Shown here piece after piece: positions 11,101 through 18,452 of a DNA stretch of 64,000 nt (position 1 is its first letter; every line of letters starts with the position of its first letter). The translations under genes and the position numbers were made by a program. The notes under the pieces were generated by a model that was not told where the DNA came from, did not search any database, and saw only the letters and a list, made by a program, of their open reading frames with translations. The DNA lies in NCBI RefSeq assembly GCF_026015985.1, contig NZ_CP110389.1:5116001-5180000 (forward strand). Direction: 5' to 3'. This stretch comes from Rhodopseudomonas sp. P2A-2r. GTDB taxonomy: Bacteria > Pseudomonadota > Alphaproteobacteria > Rhizobiales > Xanthobacteraceae.

Positions 11101-11293
11101 GCACGACATCAAAGGCGTTAGAAGCGATCTTACAATTCAGAAGGGTGACGTTCGCGGCGTTGATGATCACCTGACCCTTGATATCCAGGTTCTGGATCAC
11201 AGCACCCGGCGTGTTGATGATGAGGTCCCCAGACGGCGTCAGCGTCACACCCGCCGGAACGCCGGTATTCGTTGCATCAGGAAATAAAGCCAA
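8183..11293 (-). CDS. large type I secreted protein: beta-helix domain, seven Ig-like repeats, C-terminal RTX-like secretion domain
   Basis: This 1036-residue protein starts at a TTG (11293) with GGAG seven bases upstream. Residues 1-240 form a right-handed parallel beta-helix, starting FPDATNTGVPAGVTLTPSG and followed by N/D-rich coils such as NNIHDCADGIDVRGDNTVIQ. Residues 260-935 hold seven bacterial Ig-like repeats (GTAxxNSTVKIxDGxxxIGT... GxWxF... DGxHxxxAxAxDxAG); three of them open with SFSNDSG and GDGITNDNT. The last 100 residues (NTLKGTSGDDIFTGNG then DTFVFTPNFGNDTIKDF) are a calcium-binding, M10/RTX-type C-terminal domain typical of type I substrates. There is no N-terminal signal peptide. 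It is encoded 113 bases upstream of its probable transporter. Matrix binding or polysaccharide modification by the beta-helix is inference. Confidence 0.88.
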   Translation of the reverse strand: MALFPDATNTGVPAGVTLTPSGDLIINTPGAVIQNLDIKGQVIINAANVTLLNCKIASNAFDVVLIKEGVTGAVIKNCDIDGLGSGGQGIGGQGTFVANNIHDCADGIDVRGDNTVIQDNFIHNMRGTPDSHFDGIQADGGFSNLVIQHNTVINEEGQTSAIMLDNYWGAINNVLIDNNLLIGGGYTVYINEMLNQGGAVTNVTYSNNHVGNGYWGDLNLVTQLGNQPKMSGNVSDGATIVAGLTMDGQPPASTGQTPGTPVISSFSNDSGVQGDGITNDNTVTLNGTAVPNSTIKILDSTKQIGTSTADASGNWTFSSSALTDGSHKFSATATTSAGTSASSVARTVVIDTAAPVAPTMAVSTSAAALASSHVAVLTGNAEANSTVKVFDGATQIGTATVGSNGAWTFTTGNLATGSHSFIARAMDAAGNTGNASAAVPVTISTPTTPKPDAPTVTSFSNDSGTKGDGITNDNTITLTGTAAANSTVKISDGSTQMGSVKADSSGSWSYITSVLTDAKHTLTATATNSSGQTSAASSAVAITIDTKAPGAPTIAAVGSVSAATAASAQSTSIASGTTVNLKGTAEAKSSVAIYEGATKIGNVTAGTDGVWSFSTDSLSAGQHTLTAKATDVAGNAGATSAAVKVSVSAPTPTPPAAPKIASFSNDTGKAGDGITSDNTLKLDGTAAGNVKVTIYDGVQKLGTVMSDGSGAWSFTTAAVSDGSHNLTAKATDSAGQTGAASSVTKVTIDTHAPNAPTLGVFSSDGKALSGSTTVDDFLLKGTAEANSLVKLYDAGKLVGSANTKSDGTWSFDTGHLSDGDHKYAAIASDLAGNASAASATKAISVIDPPASSEGIDLTKVYQGSNNSFVIKGTADAYSQIKIFDASKEIGTVKANADGNWCFGTGAVSPSYVHTFSAKELDNSGHVVSTSGSAIVGTYGANTLKGTSGDDIFTGNGHPDTFVFTPNFGNDTIKDFQASGSAHDVVQFSKSMFDNFADILSHATQSAQDVVITSGHDTLTLKNTQLGALDRSDFHFA

Positions 11294-11756
11294 GACAATT
11301 CTCCATATGTCTGCACTTGGTAAAAGAGGGACTACATTCCCTTTTCGTATTTATTTACCCGGGTCCCTCCGGGCATACGATGAATGTGCAACCAGTCCCT
11401 ACGCGGCTCGATCGGATAGCTTGGTCGAAGTGACCGAGCAGCGGCGGCTTTTTTGGGACCACAGAACGGCCTCAGAAGGGTCATTTTAGAACTATCGAGT
11501 GTTTAGACCACGTCGGAATTAAACGATATTTCAATTTTATAATGCGCCCGATTATTTCATGATATCTCACAAAAAAGCCGGTCCAAATACTTGGGACAAA
11601 CGGATTGCGACGGTCAGACTAGCGGCTTCTCTTTTATAAGAGCTTAAACTTTAACCGGCTCAACTTAGTATGGCAGACACTTCTTACTTGCACTTTAAAT
11701 TCAATTCGTCATCTAGGTCGTATTTTATTCACCTTCGACATTTTTTCAGGGTGACC
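11294..11756. other. intergenic region, probable promoter of the type I secretion operon
   Basis: I see no gene here. The stretch is AT-rich relative to its surroundings (for example 11510-11560 and 11630-11745), as is usual for the promoter regions of this window. It lies between the 5' end of the secreted beta-helix/Ig-like gene and the left end of the IS3-family element. Confidence 0.4.
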
Positions 11757-11832
11757 TGCCCCCGCCAAATTAGGCCAGTCTGAACTGGAATTTTCCATTT
11801 ATGATCCCCTGACCGGGGACGAGGAGAGTCCC

Positions 11833-12099
11833 ATGAAGGCATCGAAATTTCCAGAGGCACAGATCGTATTCGTTTTGAAGCAGGCGGACGACGGCTCGGC
11901 AGTTGCAGAGGTCTGCCGCAAGGCCGGGATCAGCGAGGCGACGTTTTACAACTGGCGGAAGAAGTATGCGGGCCTGATGCCCTCAGAGATGAAGCGACTG
12001 CGTCAGCTTGAGGAGGAGAACAGCAAGCTGAAGCGGATTGTCGCCGATCTGTCGTTGGACAAAGCCATGCTGCAGGATGTGCTCTCAAAAAAGCTCTGA
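11833..12099 (+). CDS. IS3-family transposase OrfA (helix-turn-helix)
   Basis: The 88-residue protein begins MKASKFPEAQIVFVLKQADD and contains a helix-turn-helix (GSAVAEVCRKAGISEATFYNWRKKY) followed by a leucine-zipper-like stretch (RLRQLEEENSKLKRIVADLS). This is the standard OrfA layout. It would bind the terminal repeats and, when fused by frameshifting to OrfB, form the active transposase. AGGAG lies eight bases upstream of the ATG. Confidence 0.92.
   Translation: MKASKFPEAQIVFVLKQADDGSAVAEVCRKAGISEATFYNWRKKYAGLMPSEMKRLRQLEEENSKLKRIVADLSLDKAMLQDVLSKKL
12087..12093 (+). promoter_or_regulatory. programmed -1 ribosomal frameshift heptamer A AAA AAG
   Basis: The heptamer lies in the OrfA frame (tca aaa aag) just before its stop. 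A -1 slip here continues into the OrfB frame as K-A-L-K-P-G-R-K-R-E-L-V-D-K-V-R, joining smoothly to the OrfB start region. This is the usual way IS3-family elements make the OrfAB transposase. It differs from the single-base breaks elsewhere in the window because it is a known slippery site inside a mobile element. Confidence 0.8.
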
Positions 12100-12131
12100 A
12101 GCCTGGCCGCAAGCGTGAGCTTGTCGACAAG

Positions 12132-12932
12132 GTGCGGGGCGACTGGAAGGTCTCGATCAGGCGAGGCTGTTCGACGCTCCGGATCGATCGCGCACTTTAC
12201 GTCTGCAAATCGAAGCGCGGCGACCAGGCCGCTCTCAAGAGCCGGATCAGGGAGATCTGCGAGACGCGGGTGCGATACGGCTATCGCCGGGTCCATGTCC
12301 TCCTGCTGCCTGAGGGCTGGGACGTCAACGTCAAGCGTGTCTACCGCCTTTATAGGGAGTTAAGCCTGCAATTGCGCAACAAAACGCCGAAGCGTCGCGT
12401 GAAGGCCAAGCTGCGTGAGGATCGAACAGATGCTGTCCAGGTCAACGAGAGCTGGGCAATGGACTTCGTTCACGACCAGCTCGCCACTGGCCGCAAGATC
12501 CGCGTGCTGACGATCGTCGATACCTTCAGTCGTTTTTCGCCCGCCGTCGATCCGCGTTTCAGTTATCGTGGCGAGGACGTTGTGCTGACGCTGGAACGCA
12601 TCTGCAAGACCGTTGGCTACCCCAAGACCATCCGTGTCGACCAGGGATCAGAGTTCATCTCTCGCGATCTCGATATCTGGGCTTACCAGAAGGGCGTCGT
12701 GCTGGACTTCTCGCGGCCAGGCAAGCCGACGGACAACAGCTTCATCGAATCCTTCAACGGCAAGTTCAGAAGCGAATGCCTGAACACGCACTGGTTCCTG
12801 AGCCTTGACGACGCACGGCAGAAAATGGAGGATTGGCGTAGAGACTACAACGAAGTCCGGCCACATAGCGGGATCGGTAACAAGGCGCCGATATCGCTGT
12901 TGAATGGCTCATCGGCGCCCCCGCCGGCATGA
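12132..12932 (+). CDS. IS3-family transposase OrfB (DDE integrase core)
   Basis: The 266-residue frame holds the rve-type integrase core. The catalytic acidic residues are recognisable: the first in WAMDFVHDQL, the second in TIRVDQGSEFIS, and the Glu in DNSFIESFNGKFRSECLN. The C-terminal WRRDYNEVRPHSGIG is the family hallmark. It is read as the -1 extension of OrfA, with readable sequence from about 12088, so independent initiation at 12132 may not be used. Confidence 0.92.
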   Translation: MRGDWKVSIRRGCSTLRIDRALYVCKSKRGDQAALKSRIREICETRVRYGYRRVHVLLLPEGWDVNVKRVYRLYRELSLQLRNKTPKRRVKAKLREDRTDAVQVNESWAMDFVHDQLATGRKIRVLTIVDTFSRFSPAVDPRFSYRGEDVVLTLERICKTVGYPKTIRVDQGSEFISRDLDIWAYQKGVVLDFSRPGKPTDNSFIESFNGKFRSECLNTHWFLSLDDARQKMEDWRRDYNEVRPHSGIGNKAPISLLNGSSAPPPA

Positions 12933-12981
12933 GCCTAACCCCGGAAAATTCCAGCTCCGGCTGGCCTAGTTTTGGGGAGCA

Positions 12982-13299
12982 CTTCAATCCCGCCGAGACT
13001 CTAATCGCCGCTGGATGAAAGTTCAGGGGCGGGTCATTCGGATCATGCGAATAAGCCTTGGCATCCATGCTAGCCCCCAAATAGCCACCACTCGAATAAG
13101 ACCTCGCCCTGAATTCTAAACGTTTCAATAGAACGGAAATCGGACTCTAGCGAAGGTGCTGTCCGTCGATTTGCGAAACCACTGTCCCGCCGGTTTGAAA
13201 TACGCACCGTAAGATCGCGGATGCCCCTCAACGCCACACTCCGCGCGCCGTCCCATTGCAAATGCCCCGGTAGTGTTTGCAGAGTTGCTCACACGAGGT
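12982..13299. other. intergenic region between IS3 element and beta-helix gene
   Basis: I see no convincing gene. Short frames on the minus strand (for example 13125-13310 and 13070-13261) have no recognisable motif. The stretch probably holds the 3' flank of the beta-helix gene, whose C-terminal residues after SGNLD diverge from the paralogue. Confidence 0.4.
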
Positions 13300-14172
13300 T
13301 CATCGAGCAAACCGTACCTGACCGGGCAGTAGCCGACCGGATACCCTATCCAGATTTCCTGACAAAGTCGGCCTGTTGCCGAGCTGAGATCTCAGATCCC
13401 AATATCCCCAGCGCCCCTTCCCGAGGACGTTATTGACAAAAACGACATTCGTCATCGGGCCGCCACCCGGTTGCCCCTTCCCTACCTCGTTCAAATACAC
13501 AGTATACCCGCCCCCAATCAGAAGGTTGTTCTCAATCCTGACATTATCAATCGGCCCCCAATAATTGTCGAGCATCAACGCAGAGGTTTGCGCGAACTCG
13601 TTGATGACAGTGTTGTGTTCTATGATCAGATCCGAAATTTTTCCATCTGCTTGAATGCCATCAAAATGCGAGTTCTCCGTTCCGCGCATACTATGGATGA
13701 AGTTATCTTGGATGCGCGTATGGTTGCCGCGAACATCGATACCATCTGCGCAGTCGTGAATATTATTGGCAACAAATGTTCCCTGCCCCGCAATCCCCTG
13801 ACCACCAGCGCCCTGACCATCGATCTCGCAATTCTTGATCAGCGTCCCGCTGATCTCATCCTTGATGAGGATCACGGCGAACGAATTCGATGTGACTTTG
13901 CAGTTGCGCAGCGTCACATTGGGCGCATTGATAACGACCTGCCCGACAATGTTGAGTCCCTCGATCATCGCACCAGCCGTTGTGACCGTTAGTCCGCCTG
14001 ACTGCCTGAGCGATATGCCAGCAGGTACACCGGCACTCGTCGCGTCGGGAAAGTTCCGCGCCTCGATTGCGCCCTCATGATCGCGTTCCTGGCCTGCTTC
14101 GACGACCGTAGCAACCACGGCGACAATACCAATGGTCAACCAGCGCAAAGCCGCTTGAATCGGACCACTCAT
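13300..14172 (-). CDS. right-handed beta-helix protein with N-terminal signal segment
   Basis: This 290-residue protein begins MSGPIQAALRWLTIGIVAVV, a membrane or Sec-signal segment. After about 38 residues it is co-linear with the first 240 residues of the type I substrate at 8183-11293 (FPDATSAGVPAGISLRQSGG; NNIHDCADGIDVRGNHTRIQ; ALMLDNYWGPIDNVRIENNL). It lacks the Ig-like repeats and the RTX-like tail. The two genes look like a duplication whose products leave the cell by different routes. The fold suggests a polysaccharide-binding, lyase or epimerase-like activity, but no catalytic residues can be assigned by eye. The final 20 residues differ from the paralogue and might reflect another uncorrected shift. 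Confidence 0.8.
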   Translation of the reverse strand: MSGPIQAALRWLTIGIVAVVATVVEAGQERDHEGAIEARNFPDATSAGVPAGISLRQSGGLTVTTAGAMIEGLNIVGQVVINAPNVTLRNCKVTSNSFAVILIKDEISGTLIKNCEIDGQGAGGQGIAGQGTFVANNIHDCADGIDVRGNHTRIQDNFIHSMRGTENSHFDGIQADGKISDLIIEHNTVINEFAQTSALMLDNYWGPIDNVRIENNLLIGGGYTVYLNEVGKGQPGGGPMTNVVFVNNVLGKGRWGYWDLRSQLGNRPTLSGNLDRVSGRLLPGQVRFAR

Positions 14173-14216
14173 AGCGATCGTCTCCTAGGATTTTTATCAA
14201 CAATGCCCCCGTAACG

Positions 14217-15441
14217 TTAGCTCACTTCTCGCGCAAGGCATTGCAGGATCTGGCACTTCCGTCGCTCGGCGACCGCATCCCAGCAAAACAGCTGCGCACG
14301 CTGTTCGGCAGATCGCCCCATCCGCGTGCGGAGATCTGCATCACTGGCCAAGGCATCGAGGGCTGCCACCCAGCCGGACCGATCATATGGATCGAGAACA
14401 AATCCCTCAATGCCGTGGCGAACAACCCTGCCCGCGCCCATCGGGGTCGTGATCGTAGGTAATCCACAGCCACATGCTTCATAGGTGACCTGAGGCCCCC
14501 CTCCTCCAGTGAGGCAAAGACGAACACGTCTGCTGAACGATAAAGCGCGCCGATATCATCCACAAAATCGAGTACGATGACATCCTCGCGATCCAGCAAG
14601 GTCGAAAATCTAGTTCGGATTACTGGCTCGATCTCGCCAGCCAGGACCAATTGCCCCTTCACTTTACTCCGCGTCCAATATTCCAGCAGAAGGTGGCACC
14701 CTTTTCGTACGCAAATCGATCCGACAAAGACGAATGTTATTCCATCAGATGGCGGCAGCAGACGATGTTGACCCGAGAACCTCTGCGGATCCCAGCCGTA
14801 GCTGGCGCTAAGTATCTTCTTGCCTTCGATTCCGTGGTCGACCATCGACTGCTCGGCCATAACGTTCGAGCAAAAAATATAATCCGCCGCTTCCAGCAAT
14901 TCCTGCTCGCGATCTACTGAAAATCCGGAAATGCCATGACTGGGAGTAATACCAATGCGGCGATACGCGTCGTCGAGTACCTGCTTTGCGGTTCCTCGAT
15001 GACAATTGATCATCTCACGAAAAATCTTCAAGCCGGCATCGCGCAATTTGGTAACTGTCTCCAATTTGGCGTCGGGCCACACGTAAACTCCTGCGTGTCA
15101 TGTTCACGCATATCAAACTGCGAAAGAAACCGGCTGTCGAACTCATCGATGGCGCGCTGCTTAACCCACCGATATGGAACGCACCTCGCCCATAGGGGTA
15201 GGGTCTGCGATATCGTTGCAGGATACACCGGAAGAGACCGGGCGCGTGGAGTAACAATTCGAATCTGAAGGTCATCTCCGGCCATCTCACGCGCCAACAT
15301 TCCGCATGTATATGCGGGACCACGCTTCGTCAGAGGTAGCGGCAGAAATACATCGAGTGCAGCAACCATTCGACCAGGGCTCACTATTCGATTGGACTTA
15401 AGGGGATCCCTCGGGCCGAAGCCCATCGCCGCACCTCTCAT
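14217..15441 (-). CDS. glycosyltransferase family 4, two frameshifts
   Basis: Three reading stretches join into one GT-B glycosyltransferase of about 408 residues. The first (15441 to about 15087) contains PLPLTKRGPAYTCGMLAREM. The second contains SHGISGFSVDREQELLEAAD and the nucleotide-sugar region TFVFVGSICVRKGCHLLLEY, and reaches FVFASLEEGG. The third, from about 14496, gives MGAGRVVRHGIEGFVLDPYD. One added base in AAA at 15085-15087 and one in the six-C run at 14496-14501 restore DTQEF-WPDAKLE and EEGGPQVTYEACGCGLP. The start at 15441 overlaps the stop of the upstream GT2 gene as ATGA. It probably adds one sugar of the EPS repeat unit at the inner membrane. Confidence 0.8.
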
Positions 15442-16463
15442 CCTGGCTCGCTGTGCCATTTTGGCCGACCGGTTTCGCCGCGTAAACCCGCGACCAATCC
15501 CGAAATTACAAATCCAAAATTACGTGGCGATCCCGCCAGAAGAAATCTGAGCGCATAGCAACAGGAAATCGCAAGCCTCAACCAAACCGTGTGCGGGAAA
15601 TGCCGCCGCACGAAGCGAATCCCATTACGATGCTCTAGATAGACCGAAAGCCCCGAAACCGATTTCAGCGTTCCAGAAGATCCTGTCGTCGTACCGCGCT
15701 TGTGGCCGACAACAGAGTTGCTCGCGTATCCCAGTCCAAGTGGTTTGGCCCTGACACCCCAATCGATGTCCTCATAGAAGAGAAAGTACGCGTCATCCAT
15801 CAGCCCGATGTGCTCGACACATGATCGTGTCACATACATCGACGCGCCTGACGGGCTGTCCATCACCGCTTCGATAGCCGAAGGATCGTGTGCCGCGGAC
15901 AGCGAGTCACCCAATCCAATCGCCACAACCCTTGCCAATGACGTCTGCCAGCGGAGCCCTCCTCTGAAGCGAACGCGGCTGTCCTCTCCAGCTTCCAGAA
16001 TCGTGCTGCCTACCATCGCTTTGCCTCCACCCTCGGCGCGTTCGACGAGTTCCGCCAGGGCATTCGGCTGTGGCACAGTGTCGGGATTCAGCACCCATAT
16101 TCCGTTCCAACCCGCAACTAAGGTCAATGGGCGCAGCCAGGCATTGATCCCGCCAGCGTAGCCAAGGTTTGAATGCGCACGGGCCACCCAAACCTTGGCC
16201 GCGCGTGCCCGCAGTCTGAGACACTCGACCTCTGCGAACTCGTGATTCAGGTCGCACGGCTTCGAAGACCGTTCACATATCCGCGCCGCGGTCAGTTGTT
16301 CGACCAGCTGCAGAAAGGGGTCTCGACCTCCGTTCTCGCAAATGAAAACATCGAACCGTGGAGAGATCGCCGCTTCGGACAGCGCGGCCAGGCAGCCGAC
16401 AATATCCGCTGCATTACGGTAGCCGACGACGAGGATGGCGACTTCCGCCACATCTGGGCACAT
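15438..16463 (-). CDS. glycosyltransferase family 2 (rhamnosyltransferase-like)
   Basis: The protein opens with EVAILVVGYRNAADIVGCLA, the nucleotide-binding strand of GT-A enzymes. It contains ARAHSNLGYAGGINAWLRPL, a DxD-like WVLNPDTVPQPNALAELVE and the acceptor-side motif FYEDIDWGVRAKPLGLGYA. These features place it with dTDP-Rha:PP-lipid type family 2 transferases. I choose ATG 16463 (MCPDVAEV) over GTG 16478 because of the AAGG upstream. It is translationally coupled to the following GT4 gene and diverges from the FkbM gene across an AT-rich spacer. Confidence 0.88.
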   Translation of the reverse strand: MCPDVAEVAILVVGYRNAADIVGCLAALSEAAISPRFDVFICENGGRDPFLQLVEQLTAARICERSSKPCDLNHEFAEVECLRLRARAAKVWVARAHSNLGYAGGINAWLRPLTLVAGWNGIWVLNPDTVPQPNALAELVERAEGGGKAMVGSTILEAGEDSRVRFRGGLRWQTSLARVVAIGLGDSLSAAHDPSAIEAVMDSPSGASMYVTRSCVEHIGLMDDAYFLFYEDIDWGVRAKPLGLGYASNSVVGHKRGTTTGSSGTLKSVSGLSVYLEHRNGIRFVRRHFPHTVWLRLAISCCYALRFLLAGSPRNFGFVISGLVAGLRGETGRPKWHSEPG

Positions 16464-16552
16464 GATTTCACCTTCCACCCGCGAAGCTTCGAAACCGATG
16501 CGTCAGCGCGAACGACGCTGTCCCCCCGCTCAAACTCCGGAGCGATGTGTAT

Positions 16553-16612
16553 GATACCGTAAATTAAATATTTATTCACATTAATTTTCGTATATTAATA
16601 TTGGCGCGCTCG
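16553..16612. promoter_or_regulatory. AT-rich divergent promoter island
   Basis: A run of A/T-dominated sequence (taaattaaatatttattcac and attaattttcgtatattaat) lies between the divergent GT2 and FkbM genes. Similar islands punctuate most intergenic gaps here and contrast with the GC-rich coding DNA. They are candidate promoters and H-NS-type binding sites (inference). Confidence 0.45.
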
Positions 16613-16655
16613 ACGAATTCCGCGACGCACGCCGCCGCAATACAGGGCCAATTGC

Positions 16656-17419
16656 ATGAGTACCAAGGCTCTCGCACGTTACCTATATGCCCATGTCCCG
16701 GGATTGGCTCGGCTGCGCTTCGGTGCAATGGATGTGACTGCATCGGCCTTTGCGAAGCCCGAATATGCCGGCGCCGCCCACCTCCGGATCGATACGGGTC
16801 TGATCATCGACGTCGGCGCCAATCGCGGACAAAGTATCTCCGCTCTAAGAAAATGGGCACCGAAGAGCAGGATTGTCGCGTTTGAGCCAGATCCGAACTG
16901 CGCGCAGAGGCTCAGTCAGCGCTACCGCAACGACCCATCCGTTACATTTTTCGACCGCGCCCTTGGCAGCAAAAGCTCGAGCATTACATTTTTTCGCCCA
17001 GATACGGTAGATGGAATTGCGACGGAATGGCTGCGACAAGTCTGAAAATGGCCACCGACTGGCTGGACGACCCAGGTCGCATGTATAAGTTCGACGCTGG
17101 AAAGCTGTCGGTAGAAGAATATTCTGTAAGGTGCGACACTCTTGATTCATACGAATTCGCTCCGAGTCTCATCAAGATTCACGCGCAGGGCGCTGAACTC
17201 GATATTCTGAGAGGTGCCCGGCACACTTTACAGGCATGCAATCCAGTATTGCTGTGCGCTTTCCCGTCGCATGAAGTCACCAAACTCCTTTCAGAACAGG
17301 GCTATGCGCCCTTTACTTTCATCAATGGAGCGTTTCGCCCCGGCGAGGCAAAGCGGCCCATGACCTTCACGTGGTTTTTGAACGTTCGTCAACGTGACAC
17401 ACTCGTTCGTCCCGTGTAG
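16656..17419 (+). CDS. FkbM-family SAM-dependent methyltransferase, one frameshift
   Basis: The first stretch contains the SAM-binding motif LIIDVGANRGQSISALRKWA and IVAFEPDPNCAQRLSQRYRN. The second contains DSYEFAPSLIKIHAQGAELD and ILRGARHTL, the C-terminal FkbM signature, where KIDVEG is usual and KIHAQGAE stands here. Adding one G to the pair at 17029-17030 joins GIATEW to AATSLKMATDWLDDPGRMYK and gives a protein of about 254 residues. It probably O-methylates a sugar of the EPS. Its 3' end overlaps the convergent gene at 17367-18452 by about 50 bases. H in place of D in the KIDxxG motif is odd and worth noting. Confidence 0.8.
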
Positions 17420-18452
17420 CTTTTGGCGCGGTCGCTCGGAAATATAGCTGTTTCGCGACTTTCAGATCCGCGAGCCGGATCACATCGGCGATGAACGCGA
17501 TGGGAAAGCCGACCAATGGCGGATAGAAGAGCCCCGCGAACCTCAGCACACGCGCCAATATGGAATGCGGCCGGGCCCATGCGCGCATCTGCTTTATTTC
17601 GTGCTGATAGCGAGCTGCGGCGAGCGTATACGGCGATAGATCGAGATACAGGAGATCCATCGACGTCCGCCAGTCATACGGCTTCTCGGAGCTTTGGAAT
17701 TTGATCCACGGCTTAAACACTTGGGAGTGAACGAAGCGAGGAGGACCGCGAAGGATGTTCCGCGCCCTTTCCGCGCAGGTATACCCACTGGGACCGAAAT
17801 ACTGCAAAATGTCGGTGCCACGCATTAGAAACTTCAGCTTGATATGTGAAAATTCGGCGCTGGTCAGAAGAGCAGACAATACGTCTTGGTCTCCAAACAA
17901 GTGATCCGGCCGATCGGCCGGCTTTAGCTGTTGCGCCTGATGATAAACATCGTCAGCAAGCAGCGAACGCCAGCGCTCCAACAGGGGAATATGGGCGGGA
18001 GTCGTGCGCAGGACCGCTGTATTTACCGTGAAAGGCAGATTTCTTCCGACCTCGAACCCCCACGCCCTAGCGCGTCTGGCGTCGCTGTCCAAATAGCTCC
18101 CCCAGAGCGCCTCCTCAGTCGCGACCAATGTCTCTGGCTCAAGGTGATCGAAGAAGTCAAGGAAGTCACGCGTCACGATGATGTCAGAGTCGACCCACAG
18201 GACGTCCTGATGTCCTCTGTTGAGCAAATCAAGCAGGGCGTCCGGCTTTATGTTCCAGCCACCGCGCTGGCTGAGACTCCTGGTCTCCAATTGCACGTTC
18301 GGAAAGTCTTTCAGCCAATCCTTGATGCAGTCGTCCGCGGGTGGATAGAACAATACAGTCGGTAGCGCGCCGCAGTGCTCCGCCATGCTGCGTATCAGCA
18401 ATTTTACGGCTACCTCCGAAGCAGCACGGTCCTCTGCGATACAGACTATCAT
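17367..18452 (-). CDS. putative glycosyltransferase (GT-A, GT8-like)
   Basis: This 361-residue protein has an N-terminal GT-A-like fold: MIVCIAEDRAASEVAVKLLI, a sugar-nucleotide region with GGWNIKPDALLDLL, and a DxD motif in DVLWVDSDIIVTRDFLDFFD. The middle contains FTVNTAVLRTTPAHIPLLER and HLFGDQDVLSALLTSAEF, typical of GT8-like enzymes. The C-terminus has a hydrophobic stretch (FYPPLVGFPIAFIADVI) that may attach it to the membrane. Its ATG overlaps the stop of the Wzy-like gene as ATGA, so the two are coupled. The exact sugar is unknown. Confidence 0.7.
   Translation of the reverse strand: MIVCIAEDRAASEVAVKLLIRSMAEHCGALPTVLFYPPADDCIKDWLKDFPNVQLETRSLSQRGGWNIKPDALLDLLNRGHQDVLWVDSDIIVTRDFLDFFDHLEPETLVATEEALWGSYLDSDARRARAWGFEVGRNLPFTVNTAVLRTTPAHIPLLERWRSLLADDVYHQAQQLKPADRPDHLFGDQDVLSALLTSAEFSHIKLKFLMRGTDILQYFGPSGYTCAERARNILRGPPRFVHSQVFKPWIKFQSSEKPYDWRTSMDLLYLDLSPYTLAAARYQHEIKQMRAWARPHSILARVLRFAGLFYPPLVGFPIAFIADVIRLADLKVAKQLYFRATAPKATRDERVCHVDERSKTT

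Larger units (their letters stand above)
11757..12981 (+). mobile_element. IS3-family insertion sequence, complete
   Basis: Imperfect terminal inverted repeats bracket two transposase frames. The left end reads TGCCCCCGCCAAATTAGGCC from 11757. The right end, read on the minus strand from 12981, is TGCTCCCCAAAACTAGGCCA; both continue to CTGGAATTTTC. The element therefore has the TG...CA ends usual for the family and a length of 1225 bases, typical for IS3. No clear target-site duplication is visible in the flanks. It separates the two beta-helix paralogue genes. The transposase frames are intact, so it may still be active. Confidence 0.88.
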
